Shown in pieces: positions 16,610 through 25,695 of a DNA stretch of 64,000 nt; within the stretch, counting starts at the first letter, position 1, and the number at the start of each line of letters is the position of its first letter. The translations under genes and the position numbers were made by a program. The notes below the pieces were generated by a model. The model had not been told where the DNA came from. It worked only from the letters and a program-made list of their open reading frames with translations, and did not search any database. This DNA is from an uncultured Thiothrix sp. (GTDB lineage Bacteria; Pseudomonadota; Gammaproteobacteria; Thiotrichales; Thiotrichaceae): assembly GCF_937873765.1 (NCBI RefSeq), contig NZ_CALMZC010000015.1, positions 186,001 to 250,000 on the forward strand, read 5' to 3'.

Positions 16610-18015
16610 TAGTTTTTCACCGTCTTACGGATATAAGCCATAATTTCTTCACGTGCTTCGGCAATCACTGAGTCACGATCCAATGAGTCAAGGATTTGCT
16701 CAACCGTAAACTTAGGCCCTGCTTCGCCCCAGGATTTCCCATTCGCTAACCAGCTTTCTGCGACACGTCCGACCACTAAAGTACTGTACCAAGCAACTGC
16801 ACCTTGAGTCGCTGCGGTGAGTAGAGTAGAGATGCCTCCCGTACCTAGCTTAAGTACGGTTGAAATCAGATGCACGGCCCAAGTGGTTCCAATTAAGACA
16901 ATCATCTGTCCTGAAATAGTTTTGAGCAAATCACCCGCTTCACTTTTTGACATGGGCAAGCCATAGAGCTTAGAGAGATGCACGATCATCCCAGCGTCGA
17001 TCGCAGCCGCCGCCACTAAATCCGCAACTGGAATAGGATTCAAAGCAACAGCTACCCCTTGAGCGATGCAGTACATTTGAATCGTCTTTAAGCCTAATTC
17101 GTGTTTAACGGCAAGAATCCGTTTACCTACTTCTTCGCTTAAATTGCTGGCAAACAGTGAGGCATTTAAAGCTGCTAAAGTTTTACCTTCAGCTTCAATA
17201 ATCGCCCACAAGCGGGTTTTTAAGGCTTGCACATCGACAGGGCGTACACGTAAACCTTCTTGTTCATTGCCCTCAGCATCAACATAAATCACGGTTTGGC
17301 GACTGGCTTGCGCGGTGGTGAAGATAATATTTTCGGCTTCTAAAATTCCGTGAGTGCGCTCTTCAAGAACGGTGCGTAATTGCTGCTTTTCTTTGTCAGT
17401 GTAGCGATCTGCCTTATTGACGACTAAAATCGTTGGTCGGTGACTGGCAGTCACAGTTTTTAAAGCACGAAACTCGACATCGGTTAAGTCGCCATCAATC
17501 ACGAAGAGCACTAAATCGGCTCGGGTAGCAACTTCATGCGCCATGCGCTCGCGGTCTTCACCAGCAATTTCATTAATCCCGGGGGTATCGATTAGATATA
17601 AACCACTATCTGCATATTCATCCCAAGCATGAAAATCGGTGGTTTTAGTCTCACCATGCAAAACGCTAACGCTAAACGCATCTTTGCCCAAGAGCGCATT
17701 AAGCAGTGAAGATTTGCCTACACTCACCCGGCCAAATACAGCAATATGAATATGCCCATGCTCCAGTTTGTCGAGCATTGATTGAACTTGGGTGTAATCA
17801 TCTTTGAGGGTATTACGTACATCTTCAGGCAGATTTTTATCTTCCAACAAGCGGCGCAAACTAGCAGTAGCTAGGTTTAAATGTGAGTCACCTTGAAGGT
17901 TTTTTTTTGCACTAGCTTCTTCACTGGTCACTGTTGCTGCGCTCGCTGTCTTTGGTTTTGTATTGATCGATAACCAGTCGGGCCAATGTTTTTGTACGTT
18001 CTTCCAAATTTCCAC
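16609..18015 (-). CDS. Era-like GTPase with C-terminal DUF697 region
   Basis: A 468-aa GTPase. The G domain spans about 105-285: P-loop GRVSVGKSSLL, G3 DTPGINE and G4 NKAD. The C-terminal third contains hydrophobic helices typical of DUF697/YcjF-type membrane-associated GTPases, including a PVADLVAAAAIDAGMIVHL helix and a later transmembrane-like pair. The substrate is unknown; relatives are thought to act in membrane or envelope stress functions. It begins with GTG at 18015 and overlaps the end of the preceding GTPase gene by 95 bp, unusually long. No later Met precedes the P-loop except one very close to it, so the start is uncertain, but the domain content is clear. Confidence 0.75.
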   Translation of the reverse strand: MEIWKNVQKHWPDWLSINTKPKTASAATVTSEEASAKKNLQGDSHLNLATASLRRLLEDKNLPEDVRNTLKDDYTQVQSMLDKLEHGHIHIAVFGRVSVGKSSLLNALLGKDAFSVSVLHGETKTTDFHAWDEYADSGLYLIDTPGINEIAGEDRERMAHEVATRADLVLFVIDGDLTDVEFRALKTVTASHRPTILVVNKADRYTDKEKQQLRTVLEERTHGILEAENIIFTTAQASRQTVIYVDAEGNEQEGLRVRPVDVQALKTRLWAIIEAEGKTLAALNASLFASNLSEEVGKRILAVKHELGLKTIQMYCIAQGVAVALNPIPVADLVAAAAIDAGMIVHLSKLYGLPMSKSEAGDLLKTISGQMIVLIGTTWAVHLISTVLKLGTGGISTLLTAATQGAVAWYSTLVVGRVAESWLANGKSWGEAGPKFTVEQILDSLDRDSVIAEAREEIMAYIRKTVKN

Positions 18016-19444
18016 TCAGCATCTCCCGAAATCTCAGTGCTGCTGGAGCTGCTTTTAAAGCGCCCCGTTGTTCTAAAGTGAGGGCGACTGCATGCCCTAA
18101 AGCATCAAAGATCAAACCATAAGCCACTGCATGGACTAAACCCCCTGCAACCGTGCCGATCCCCGGAAAAGCCTTCAGTCCATTCCCCGCCACTGCCAAA
18201 ATTAGTGGAATACTTTTTTTCATTTGGTTTTGGCTAAAGTCGAGAAACTGGTCAATGTCAATTTGCTTCACGGGTACATCATACAGCTTGCATAATTCTT
18301 GAACCATGCGTGTGCCGATGACCCCTTGAATAATAATATCAGTCCCCGGACTAATCGCTGCTAAAGCACCAATGACTGCATTGCGGGTTCCATTGCGCAC
18401 AATTTTTTCTGCTTGTTCACGTCGGAAATTGGCACGAGTTTCGTCTAATTTAGTTTGTACTAAGCTGAAAACACTCGCGTCACGCAAGTTTTCTAACCAT
18501 TCGATGCGGTTGTCAATTTCCGTTTGTAAAGTTTCAGAGAGTGCGCTGATATCAGTCTTGCGCTGGCGCTGAATCGTTTCTTCCCGCCCATCGGGATAGA
18601 CTCTAACGACTTCTTCTACTCCACCCGATTGAATAAACACAACTTTAGGAGGCTGCCGATTGACCGTATTAATACTAAAGCGACTTTGAATGTGTTCTTT
18701 CAGTTGTTGTTTTTCTTCGGGCGTATACAGGTCACTTTTATTGAAAGCAATAATCAAGGGCTTGCCAAAAGTATAGAGTTCTTGAATATCTTCAAATTGA
18801 CTGCGGCTCAAATCGGAGTCAACGACATAAACGACAATTTGTGCACGCACGGCTTCATCTCGTGCTAATTCGTCCAAAGAGCCTTCAGCTTCATTCCGCC
18901 CCGGTAAATCGGTGAGGAGTAAGCGATCCCCTGAGCGGGTTTGCCACAGATATTCATGAATCTCGCGGGTCGAACCACCCCGCAAACTAATCTCAACCCC
19001 TGCACTGGGAAGTAGAGTTTTAATGATCGAAGATTTGCCCGTGCTCACATCGCCAAAGAAAGCGATATTGATTTGCCCGGTTTCTTTGCGCGCATTTAAG
19101 CGTTCTAATTCCTCTCGAAACGATGTGATATCCATCCCAGCCGCTTCAATCTGCTTGAGTTCGGCTTCAACTTGCTCAACCGTTGGTGGTGCGGCAGGCC
19201 GCTGAAAATTAGGTGTTACACGCTTGCTACCTAAGACTAGTTTGAGTGCTAAGCCCAATCCTGCCAAAAACACTAAAGCAATCAAACCGACATAGAGATA
19301 AAACAAACTACTTGGAAGTTGCTGTAGACGATCCCAAAGGTTCAATGCACTTTCGGTCGCATAGAATAAAAACAGCAAAAATAGGCAAGTACCGAACAGA
19401 ATCGCCCCTGCGAGAAGCCAACGAAGGTTTTTAGAAATTTTCAT
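17921..19444 (-). CDS. Membrane GTPase with DUF697 region
   Basis: A 507-aa GTPase anchored by two N-terminal transmembrane helices (about 8-28 and 48-70). The G domain follows: P-loop GDVSTGKSSII near residue 131, G3 DLPGRNE and G4 NKSD. The C-terminal hydrophobic helices are of DUF697 type. It is paralogous to the downstream GTPase in layout and motifs, suggesting a duplicated pair that may work as a heteromer at the inner membrane. It is the first gene of the unit GTPase-GTPase-DUF3465. No regulator is adjacent. Confidence 0.78.
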   Translation of the reverse strand: MKISKNLRWLLAGAILFGTCLFLLFLFYATESALNLWDRLQQLPSSLFYLYVGLIALVFLAGLGLALKLVLGSKRVTPNFQRPAAPPTVEQVEAELKQIEAAGMDITSFREELERLNARKETGQINIAFFGDVSTGKSSIIKTLLPSAGVEISLRGGSTREIHEYLWQTRSGDRLLLTDLPGRNEAEGSLDELARDEAVRAQIVVYVVDSDLSRSQFEDIQELYTFGKPLIIAFNKSDLYTPEEKQQLKEHIQSRFSINTVNRQPPKVVFIQSGGVEEVVRVYPDGREETIQRQRKTDISALSETLQTEIDNRIEWLENLRDASVFSLVQTKLDETRANFRREQAEKIVRNGTRNAVIGALAAISPGTDIIIQGVIGTRMVQELCKLYDVPVKQIDIDQFLDFSQNQMKKSIPLILAVAGNGLKAFPGIGTVAGGLVHAVAYGLIFDALGHAVALTLEQRGALKAAPAALRFREMLSGNLEERTKTLARLVIDQYKTKDSERSNSDQ

Positions 19445-19563
19445 ACAGAAGTCAGTTGGTTTTTCATCAGCCTATCTTAGCACGCTTGGCTCTTTATTCC
19501 GCCTAGTAGCCTGCGTATAGTGCAGCAGATCAAGCTAATTCGCCGGAAATATTGAGTGCGCTC

Positions 19564-20781
19564 ATGAATTTAAGCCCTAGTTTACTAGCACGTATTTTTA
19601 TTCCTTTTGCCTTAGGTTATTTTCTTTCTTATTTATATCGAGTGGTTAATACCGTTATTGCTGGTGACTTATCCAAGGATGTTCAGATTGACGCAGGGCA
19701 ACTTGGTTTACTGACTAGCACTTATTTAATCACCTTCGCGGCGGTGCAATTACCTTTAGGCATTCTACTGGATCGTTATGGCCCGAGGAAGATTGAGGCC
19801 GTATTGCTACTATTTGCAGCGGCAGGCGCTATGGTCTTTGCATTGGCACAATCTTTAGGTTGGCTCATGATAGGGCGCGCCTTAATCGGTTTTGGGGTAT
19901 CCGCTTGCTTGATGGCAGCGTTTAAAGCTTTCGTACAGTGGTTTCCAAAAGAAAAATTACCACTCGTCAATGGTTTGCAATTTACTGCGGGCGGTTTTGG
20001 GATTTTAGCGGCCTCGATTCCGGTGGAATATGCTTTGAGCTTTACCGATTGGCGTGGTGTCTTCATGGGCTTAGCCGTGCTGACCTTGATGGTGAGTTTG
20101 CTCGTCTTTTTTGTAGTGCCGGATAAACCCATGTCTGCTAATCAAGGCAGTTTAAAAGAGCACGTGGGTGGCATTCTGCATATTTTTACCTCGCGCCAAT
20201 TTTGGGGCATTTCACCGTGGGCGGTCTCAACCCAAGCAAGTTTTCTCTCGATTATGAGCTTGTGGGCAGGGCCGTGGTTAAGAGATGTCGCGGGCTTAGA
20301 GCGTGCAACCATAGCGCCGGTACTTTCATGGCTAGCAGTAGGGGTAATTGGTGGCTACTTCTTTTTAGGTGTGATTGCTGAGCGTTTAGGGCGCTATGGT
20401 TTCTCCACCTTGCATGTAGCTAGTATTGGCTTAATATTGTTTATTCTTGTGCAAGTTGCCTTGATTTTTGAATGGACCCGTTTTGCTACCCTGTGGTGGA
20501 TTCTATTTGGCTTTTTTGGAACGACCGGTGTGCTAGCCTACGCTTATTTATCCCAACAATTTGCCCCTGAACTAGCAGGGCGCGTGAATACCGCCTTAAA
20601 TTTACTCGTTTTCGTCTTCGCTTTTATTGCACAATGGGGAATTGGGGTAGTCATCAACTGGTATTCAGCCGGAGAGACCGATCATTATAATCCACTCGGT
20701 TATCAAATTGCCTTTAGTATTGCTCTGGTCGTACAAGTGCTGACGATGCTTTGGTATTTTTGGCAGGCTAAAAAGCGTTAA
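19564..20781 (+). CDS. MFS transporter
   Basis: A 405-aa inner-membrane transporter with 12 predicted helices. MFS motif A is present between helices 2 and 3 as GILLDRYGPRKIE. There is no nearby gene that names the substrate. The ATG at 19564 is chosen; a TTG at 19552 in the same frame with GGAA upstream is an alternative that adds four residues. The 3' end overlaps by two bases the end of the convergent decayed SGNH gene. Confidence 0.8.
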   Translation: MNLSPSLLARIFIPFALGYFLSYLYRVVNTVIAGDLSKDVQIDAGQLGLLTSTYLITFAAVQLPLGILLDRYGPRKIEAVLLLFAAAGAMVFALAQSLGWLMIGRALIGFGVSACLMAAFKAFVQWFPKEKLPLVNGLQFTAGGFGILAASIPVEYALSFTDWRGVFMGLAVLTLMVSLLVFFVVPDKPMSANQGSLKEHVGGILHIFTSRQFWGISPWAVSTQASFLSIMSLWAGPWLRDVAGLERATIAPVLSWLAVGVIGGYFFLGVIAERLGRYGFSTLHVASIGLILFILVQVALIFEWTRFATLWWILFGFFGTTGVLAYAYLSQQFAPELAGRVNTALNLLVFVFAFIAQWGIGVVINWYSAGETDHYNPLGYQIAFSIALVVQVLTMLWYFWQAKKR

Positions 20782-21516
20782 AGCTTATATTTCAAAGCGT
20801 TCAATATAAGTGAGTGCCCTTTTAAGAACGGCTTTGCCATAATCTGGTGTTTGATGCCAATAGTCTTGGTTTTTTTATAGCATGCTTGGTTTAAATATTC
20901 AGTTTTTTTAAAAAAGGGATTAGCTAGTGTTTCAGTTGGTTGATATACTAGTATCACTCTAGGGTAATTAAATATTTCTTTAAACACTTTTAAAAAAAGG
21001 CTCATCAAGCATTTCGGCATATAGCAAGTAATTTTGGTATGCTAAAATACCTTGCTGTAAAGCAATATTTGATATTTTAGGTGTTAGGGAAACTAAAATG
21101 CGACACTCTGTATTTTGGAGTGTATGCTTAATACAAGAAGTTATTGGTAGATTTTCAATAAAGCTAGATAAGGACTCTATTAAACATGCCTCTGAGAAAA
21201 ACTGCTTTTTAGCAGATAGCAAACTAGAAAGATCGAGGACTCCGATGATAGGAAAGTCTAAACCATGAAATACAAAATAATCATAATTTTTAAGAATTAT
21301 CTCTGATTTCCCCGTTGTAAAACGATGAAAGTTTGTAGCTAATCTACTATTTTTTGGTGCTTCAATACTTTAAGGAAAAAAACATGCTTCATAGAGTGAT
21401 GTTCCCCCACCAAAAAAAGATGATTGCACATGGGCTTTATGAACAGATTCATTGTCGATCCATGCATATGCTAGAGTGGCTAGATGAGATGTTCCAATAA
21501 AGCAAATTTTTTTCAT
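20778..21516 (-). pseudogene. Decayed SGNH-like gene (copy 1)
   Basis: The minus strand from 21516 reads MKKICFIGTSHLATLAYAW, an opening closely matching the intact start of the neighbouring paralogue (MKNLCFIGASHLGSL). An in-frame TAA at 21370-21372 interrupts it, and the frame then continues through QFFSEACLIESL. It shifts at a seven-base homopolymer (20992-20998) before the conserved tail NYPRVILVYQPTETLA. Both breaks are placed by comparison with the second copy. The GxSH opening and the layout suggest an SGNH-hydrolase-like fold, but that is weakly supported. It starts 6 bp after the end of copy 2, so it once belonged to the same operon. Confidence 0.7.
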
Positions 21517-21522
21517 AGGTAT

Positions 21523-22373
21523 TTAGGGTTGTAAATTCTTAATATATTCAAGAATTTTTATCATAGTAACTTTTCCATATTTTACATTCTTATGCCAATA
21601 ATCAGTCGATAAATCTTCTTTGTCATAAGGATTTAGATATTCTACTTTTGTGAAATAAGCTGTAGCAAGAGTTTCTTCAGGTTGCCCAATAATAGTTAGA
21701 TTAGGATAATTCAAAATTTTACTTTGTGCTTTGATAAATAATTGCTCAAGTTCATTTACATATTGTAAGTAGGGTCTATATTTTTTAGGATGATGTTCTA
21801 AGGCAAGAATAGAAGTTCTTGGAGTAATCGAAGCAATAATTGGCTTTTCAGTATAGGCACGAATATGTTTTATATACTAGATATCTTGCGAAAGTAGGTT
21901 GAGCGCAAATTCCAATCTCGTTGGAAGTATTGAAAATCAAAGGATTTGGTTGATCAGAAAATAACTTTCGCAAGAGGTCTACTGCATAATGGGTGATTGT
22001 TCAATAGATATTTCAATAGCAGCTTCTAAACAGGCTTCAGAAAAAAGGTACTCTCCACATGATCAGTAGACATTAGTTCACAAGTTGCAGATAAAGCAAT
22101 AAAATGATGGTCTAGGCTTTGAAAAATAACACAATCATAATCTTCTAAGTTAATACTGACCAAGCCATTAGCGGATAATTTAAAATACTCCTCTAACTTG
22201 CTATTAGATATAGCTGTAATAGTGTTTGGTTGAAGCCCAGCTTCAAATAGAGATACATTAGGCCCCGTAAAAAATGTTGCATTAAATTCTGGATAAAGCG
22301 GTGCTAGACGTTTATACCACGCTGTATGTAAAGAACCCAAATGAGAAGCTCCAATAAAACAAAGATTTTTCAT
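21523..22373 (-). pseudogene. Decayed SGNH-like gene (copy 2) split by a MITE
   Basis: Paralogue of the adjacent decayed gene. Residues 1-110 are open (MKNLCFIGASHLGSLHTAW); then a one-base deficit in a six-base homopolymer (22041-22046) shifts the frame. The shifted frame gives FFSEACLEAAIEIS, matching FFSEACLIESLSS of copy 1. A 100-bp inverted-repeat element interrupts it at 21880-21979, and the tail resumes as KHIRAYTEKPIIAS through NYPNLTIIGQPEETLA. Removing the element restores alignment to copy 1. The start is 3 bp after the GSCFA gene. The function is unknown and the gene is dead as it stands. Confidence 0.72.
21880..21979. mobile_element. 100-bp MITE-like element
   Basis: Ends are imperfect inverted repeats of about 16 bp, with a perfect core TCTTGCGAAAGT (21884-21895) and ACTTTCGCAAGA (21964-21975). 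It is flanked on both sides by TA (21878-21879 and 21980-21981), a plausible target duplication. It has no coding capacity and contains a small internal palindrome (TTCCAA/TTGGAA). It interrupts the SGNH-like gene copy 2. It probably moves with a transposase supplied elsewhere in the genome; the parent family is not identified. Confidence 0.7.
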
Positions 22374-22376
22374 AAG

Positions 22377-23474
22377 CTATTTTTTGAACGCTTCTAAGAG
22401 TGCCTCTTCACAAATTTCATCAGATGTTTTTTGAGTAGAGGCTGTGAGATTATTAGGTAAGTTATTTTCAGGAGTCACGGGAGTAGATGCTGAATTGGAT
22501 TTGCCAAAAACTCGCTCTTGACAATTAAAGAAAGCGTTCATCACAAAGTTAACACCTTGTGGTTGTACATTGCGTAGGTTTTCTGCGTAGAAAACACCTC
22601 TAAATGGGAAAGCAGAAATAATCTCATACGAGGGGAAATAATCCGTATCAGCGCGAGATGCTTTCAATTCACCAGCAACAGCACGTAGAATCGACTTGGA
22701 GTGGATAGTTGCGGTCACCACATGCTCTCCAGAGGCTGTTGCAGTGAGAGGAACTGGTGAAACAGTCAATAGAAAACGCATTTTAGGATTAAGGATTTTA
22801 AGCGCATCTAAAACTTCATTTAAAGTCGTATAGGTTTCTAGAAAGTTTTAGTTCTTAAACTGGTGTAAATTAGGGTTAAAATCACCTGCTAGGGTACCGG
22901 GGCACATTGGATAGACATACTGTTCTTTGTTATTAATCCATGCTTCCGTTAAACCTAAAGTAAAAATAAACGGGTCAATTTTTTGCAATGAGCGTTTAAT
23001 CGCTTTTAGGGTGCTTTAATGTGATTTCAGCGCCTCATTCATTGACTTAAATTCATCAGGTTCTATATTTGGGCGGAATAAGTCATAGTAACGTTGGTTA
23101 GGATTTTTCCAGATTTCTTCAGGGGATTCTGTCTTCTCTAAACTCCAATCAAGCCACTGTTTTAACAAAGCTACTGTATAAATGTTGCCAGTACGAAAAG
23201 TAAAAATGCCATAATTAAAAAGCGCACATTTTTCTTTTTTTGCTCTCATAAGTAATGGAGCGGGTTCACTGTCATGCCAGTTATAACCACAAGCTTTTAA
23301 AGCACGACCAATATGTTGAGCGAAACATGAGCCAGCCGTAGCAATTAAATGATCTTTTTTTATTTCAAACTGTGGAGTCCATAGGCCATTAATTTCTCGA
23401 GGTCTACGATTAGCCACTGCTTTTTTCCAAAAGGCATGATCCGGTAGAGAGGTATAAGGATTTGCTAAAGTCAT
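22377..23474 (-). pseudogene. GSCFA-domain gene with two in-frame stops
   Basis: One continuous reading frame from 23474 to 22377 encodes a GSCFA-family protein, SGNH-related and of unknown enzymatic role. The family signature ATAGSCFAQHIGRALK is at about residues 45-60. The C-terminal hallmark SPVPLTATASGEHVV and the FPSYEII stretch are intact. Two TAA codons break it, at 23016-23018 and 22848-22850. The peptide between them (FTLGLTEAW, CPGTLAGDFNP) is typical of the family, so the frame is conserved and only the stops are wrong. It heads a former operon with two SGNH-like paralogues. Readthrough is possible but unlikely given the decay of its partners. Confidence 0.8.
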
Positions 23475-23598
23475 TTCTACATACAGTACAACAATCTAAA
23501 GGCCAGTGAGCTTAACACCTTAAACTCTTCTAGCTAAGTAACTCTTAAAAACTAGAAGGTTTTAGTAATCTGAAGAATATCTAAAAATACGTTAATTA

Positions 23599-23985
23599 CT
23601 AAAATTTAATAACTTCCCAGCCATTGGGTTGAACTTTTCCATCCGAAAGTAGTATTTTTTGCTTGGCAGGTAGCTCCGTATAGCGAGCTAAACTTTCTGC
23701 AGTCATACTGCCGAAAGAGGTACGAAAAATTACTGTTTTTGATTTTAATTCTGCTAGTTTGCCTAACATTGCTTTGTCCGTGCCAATCAGCAGGTTTTTG
23801 TAGCGAGCTTGGGTTTCATAATTTTCAATCCAGTCTTGCATCGCAGGGAATTTGGGTTTCATGGCATAAGAGGTATCAGCCACGATTAAGACAGTCTCGC
23901 GATGCTGGTTTTGGTAAACATGAGCACCTGCCCAAGCAACCGCTTGAATCAGGATGAATAACGCAAAGACTTTGATAACCTTCAT
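23599..23985 (-). CDS. Short vWA-like exported or anchored protein
   Basis: A 128-aa protein with an N-terminal hydrophobic signal or anchor (MKVIKVFALFILIQAVAWA). The rest resembles a minimal, degenerate von Willebrand A fold: VLIVADTSYAM stands where the DxSxS metal site would be, and ILLSDGK where the later vWA strand would be. The second Ser of the metal motif is lost, so metal binding is doubtful. It lies 9 bp after the vWA lipoprotein gene and is last in that operon. Confidence 0.6.
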   Translation of the reverse strand: MKVIKVFALFILIQAVAWAGAHVYQNQHRETVLIVADTSYAMKPKFPAMQDWIENYETQARYKNLLIGTDKAMLGKLAELKSKTVIFRTSFGSMTAESLARYTELPAKQKILLSDGKVQPNGWEVIKF

Positions 23986-23994
23986 TTAAGTTGC

Positions 23995-25695
23995 TCACAT
24001 TTCTGCGTTGAGTAAGTTACCGATACGATAAGAGGCATTACCTGTAGTGGATTCAATATAAGCGCCCTCCGCTAAGCTGGATAAAGATTTCAAGTGATCA
24101 GACTTAAGTTCATAAGCAATCGTGTGAATAGGAATACCAGCAGCCTCTAATAAGCCTTGGACACTATTAAAGTCGAAACCTACGTTGGTTTCGCCATCCG
24201 ATAACAAGAAAATAACTTTCTTATATTCAGGGTGCTGTTTGCCAAACTGTTCTAATTGATCGACTGCTACGAGCACGGCATTATTGGTCGCGGTTTTTCC
24301 TCCCGTTACTAAACTCTCTACTGCACCGGTAAACAATGCTTTTTGTTGCACGTTAAATGGGCGAATTTCTAAGTCGACATTTACAGAGTCACTATAGGTA
24401 ATCAAACCAATCGCATTGCCAGAACTGATTAGATCTGAAGACTCGACCAAAGCTTTTTTCAGATTTTTAATCCGTTCACCTTCTTCCATCGAACCAGAAA
24501 CATCTGCAATAAACACGGCTGCAATGGGTTTACCGCCGGATTTTTTCTGTTTCCATAGTTTTTGCGCCTGACCAATGACAGTTCCATCTTTAATACTATA
24601 AGCATCTTGATAGTCCGCTAATTGACCGAAACCAAAATTATTTACTGTAGTTTGTTGCTGCTCAATAAATTTAGCGAATTGCTGTAAAACTTCACGTTCA
24701 GCAGCATCAGCTTCGCTGGTCGCATAGAGAGGACTATCGTGACGCACCCCAAAGGGTACAAATTGATAATCATTCATACCCGTGACATTCACCCACGATT
24801 GATGCTCCATGACGAGTGCATCTAGTACACCGCTACCTACGGCAGCATCCCGCATTTGCAACGTATTTTGGGCAACGAAAGGCACGCCAGCTTGGAAGGC
24901 TTCAAACGCGCTGGCGACATCTGGTGAAAACATCTGGCTTTCATCGCCTTGGGCAAAAGCGTTGAGTACATTTAACAGGAAGTTTAAGCCAGTACTTGAT
25001 TGATAAGGGTTGGTATAGCCCATTGCAAAGGAGCCATTGCTTACATTCGTTAATAGCTTGGCGATGTCTAGTTTGCCATTGCTAGTGATTTGATCAATTT
25101 TGTCTTTTTTGACGACAATACCGGCAATATTCGGAGCAGTTTTTGCGGCAATGGTATCCACCTTAACCCCATTAGCGCCTAATAGCATCCCCCACAGATA
25201 ATTACTGGGGGTATAAGCTTCAGGTACGTAGCGGTTCGCCATCATGTACTGTGCGCCTAAGCCTGAGTCCATTTTGCGAATCGCAACTTGGGCAATTTTT
25301 CCATTGCTAAGTGTATGATTTTTTTGGTTAAAGGTCTTAGCTAATTCTAAATAAAAGCCATCACGCCCTTGTCCTGCTTTTTCTGGGGAACTAAAAATCT
25401 CAGCTACTTCTACTTGAGCGCTATCTTGAGCATCTAAAGTGATAGGATATTCTTTTAAATCAGGGAGTAAAGATAATAAGTTGGTCTGGGTTAGCTGAAT
25501 ATTAGCGCGTACCGTATTCTCATTATAAGTCGGGCGTACTTGATCCTTCACCAACTGAGTGATTGCTTTGCTCGCTTCCTCAGCAGAGGGTTTAGCAGTT
25601 CCACCTAAACCAGCAACGGGATTGGAGTCGCCACAGGCGACTAATAACGCAGCACTTAGGCTGACAACGAAAAAAGGGGCTATTCTTTTCATCAT
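23995..25695 (-). CDS. vWA-domain lipoprotein with solute-binding-like N-terminal region
   Basis: A 566-aa predicted lipoprotein: lipobox LLVAC with Cys21 after a basic, hydrophobic signal. Residues about 85-380 resemble an extracytoplasmic solute-binding fold. The C-terminal domain (about 388-560) is von Willebrand A with an intact MIDAS motif D398-V-S-G-S402 and later SDGETNVGF. Likely a periplasmic or surface adhesion or scaffold protein. Its ATG overlaps the upstream gene's stop as ATGA, supporting the start at 25695 and coupled translation. It sits between a membrane protein and a small vWA-like protein. Confidence 0.78.
   Translation of the reverse strand: MMKRIAPFFVVSLSAALLVACGDSNPVAGLGGTAKPSAEEASKAITQLVKDQVRPTYNENTVRANIQLTQTNLLSLLPDLKEYPITLDAQDSAQVEVAEIFSSPEKAGQGRDGFYLELAKTFNQKNHTLSNGKIAQVAIRKMDSGLGAQYMMANRYVPEAYTPSNYLWGMLLGANGVKVDTIAAKTAPNIAGIVVKKDKIDQITSNGKLDIAKLLTNVSNGSFAMGYTNPYQSSTGLNFLLNVLNAFAQGDESQMFSPDVASAFEAFQAGVPFVAQNTLQMRDAAVGSGVLDALVMEHQSWVNVTGMNDYQFVPFGVRHDSPLYATSEADAAEREVLQQFAKFIEQQQTTVNNFGFGQLADYQDAYSIKDGTVIGQAQKLWKQKKSGGKPIAAVFIADVSGSMEEGERIKNLKKALVESSDLISSGNAIGLITYSDSVNVDLEIRPFNVQQKALFTGAVESLVTGGKTATNNAVLVAVDQLEQFGKQHPEYKKVIFLLSDGETNVGFDFNSVQGLLEAAGIPIHTIAYELKSDHLKSLSSLAEGAYIESTTGNASYRIGNLLNAEM

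Noticed and set aside
20778..23474. Treating the decayed GSCFA/SGNH frames as independent small genes
   Set aside because: They join in one frame or through homopolymer shifts and match each other as paralogues; separate short genes would not explain this.
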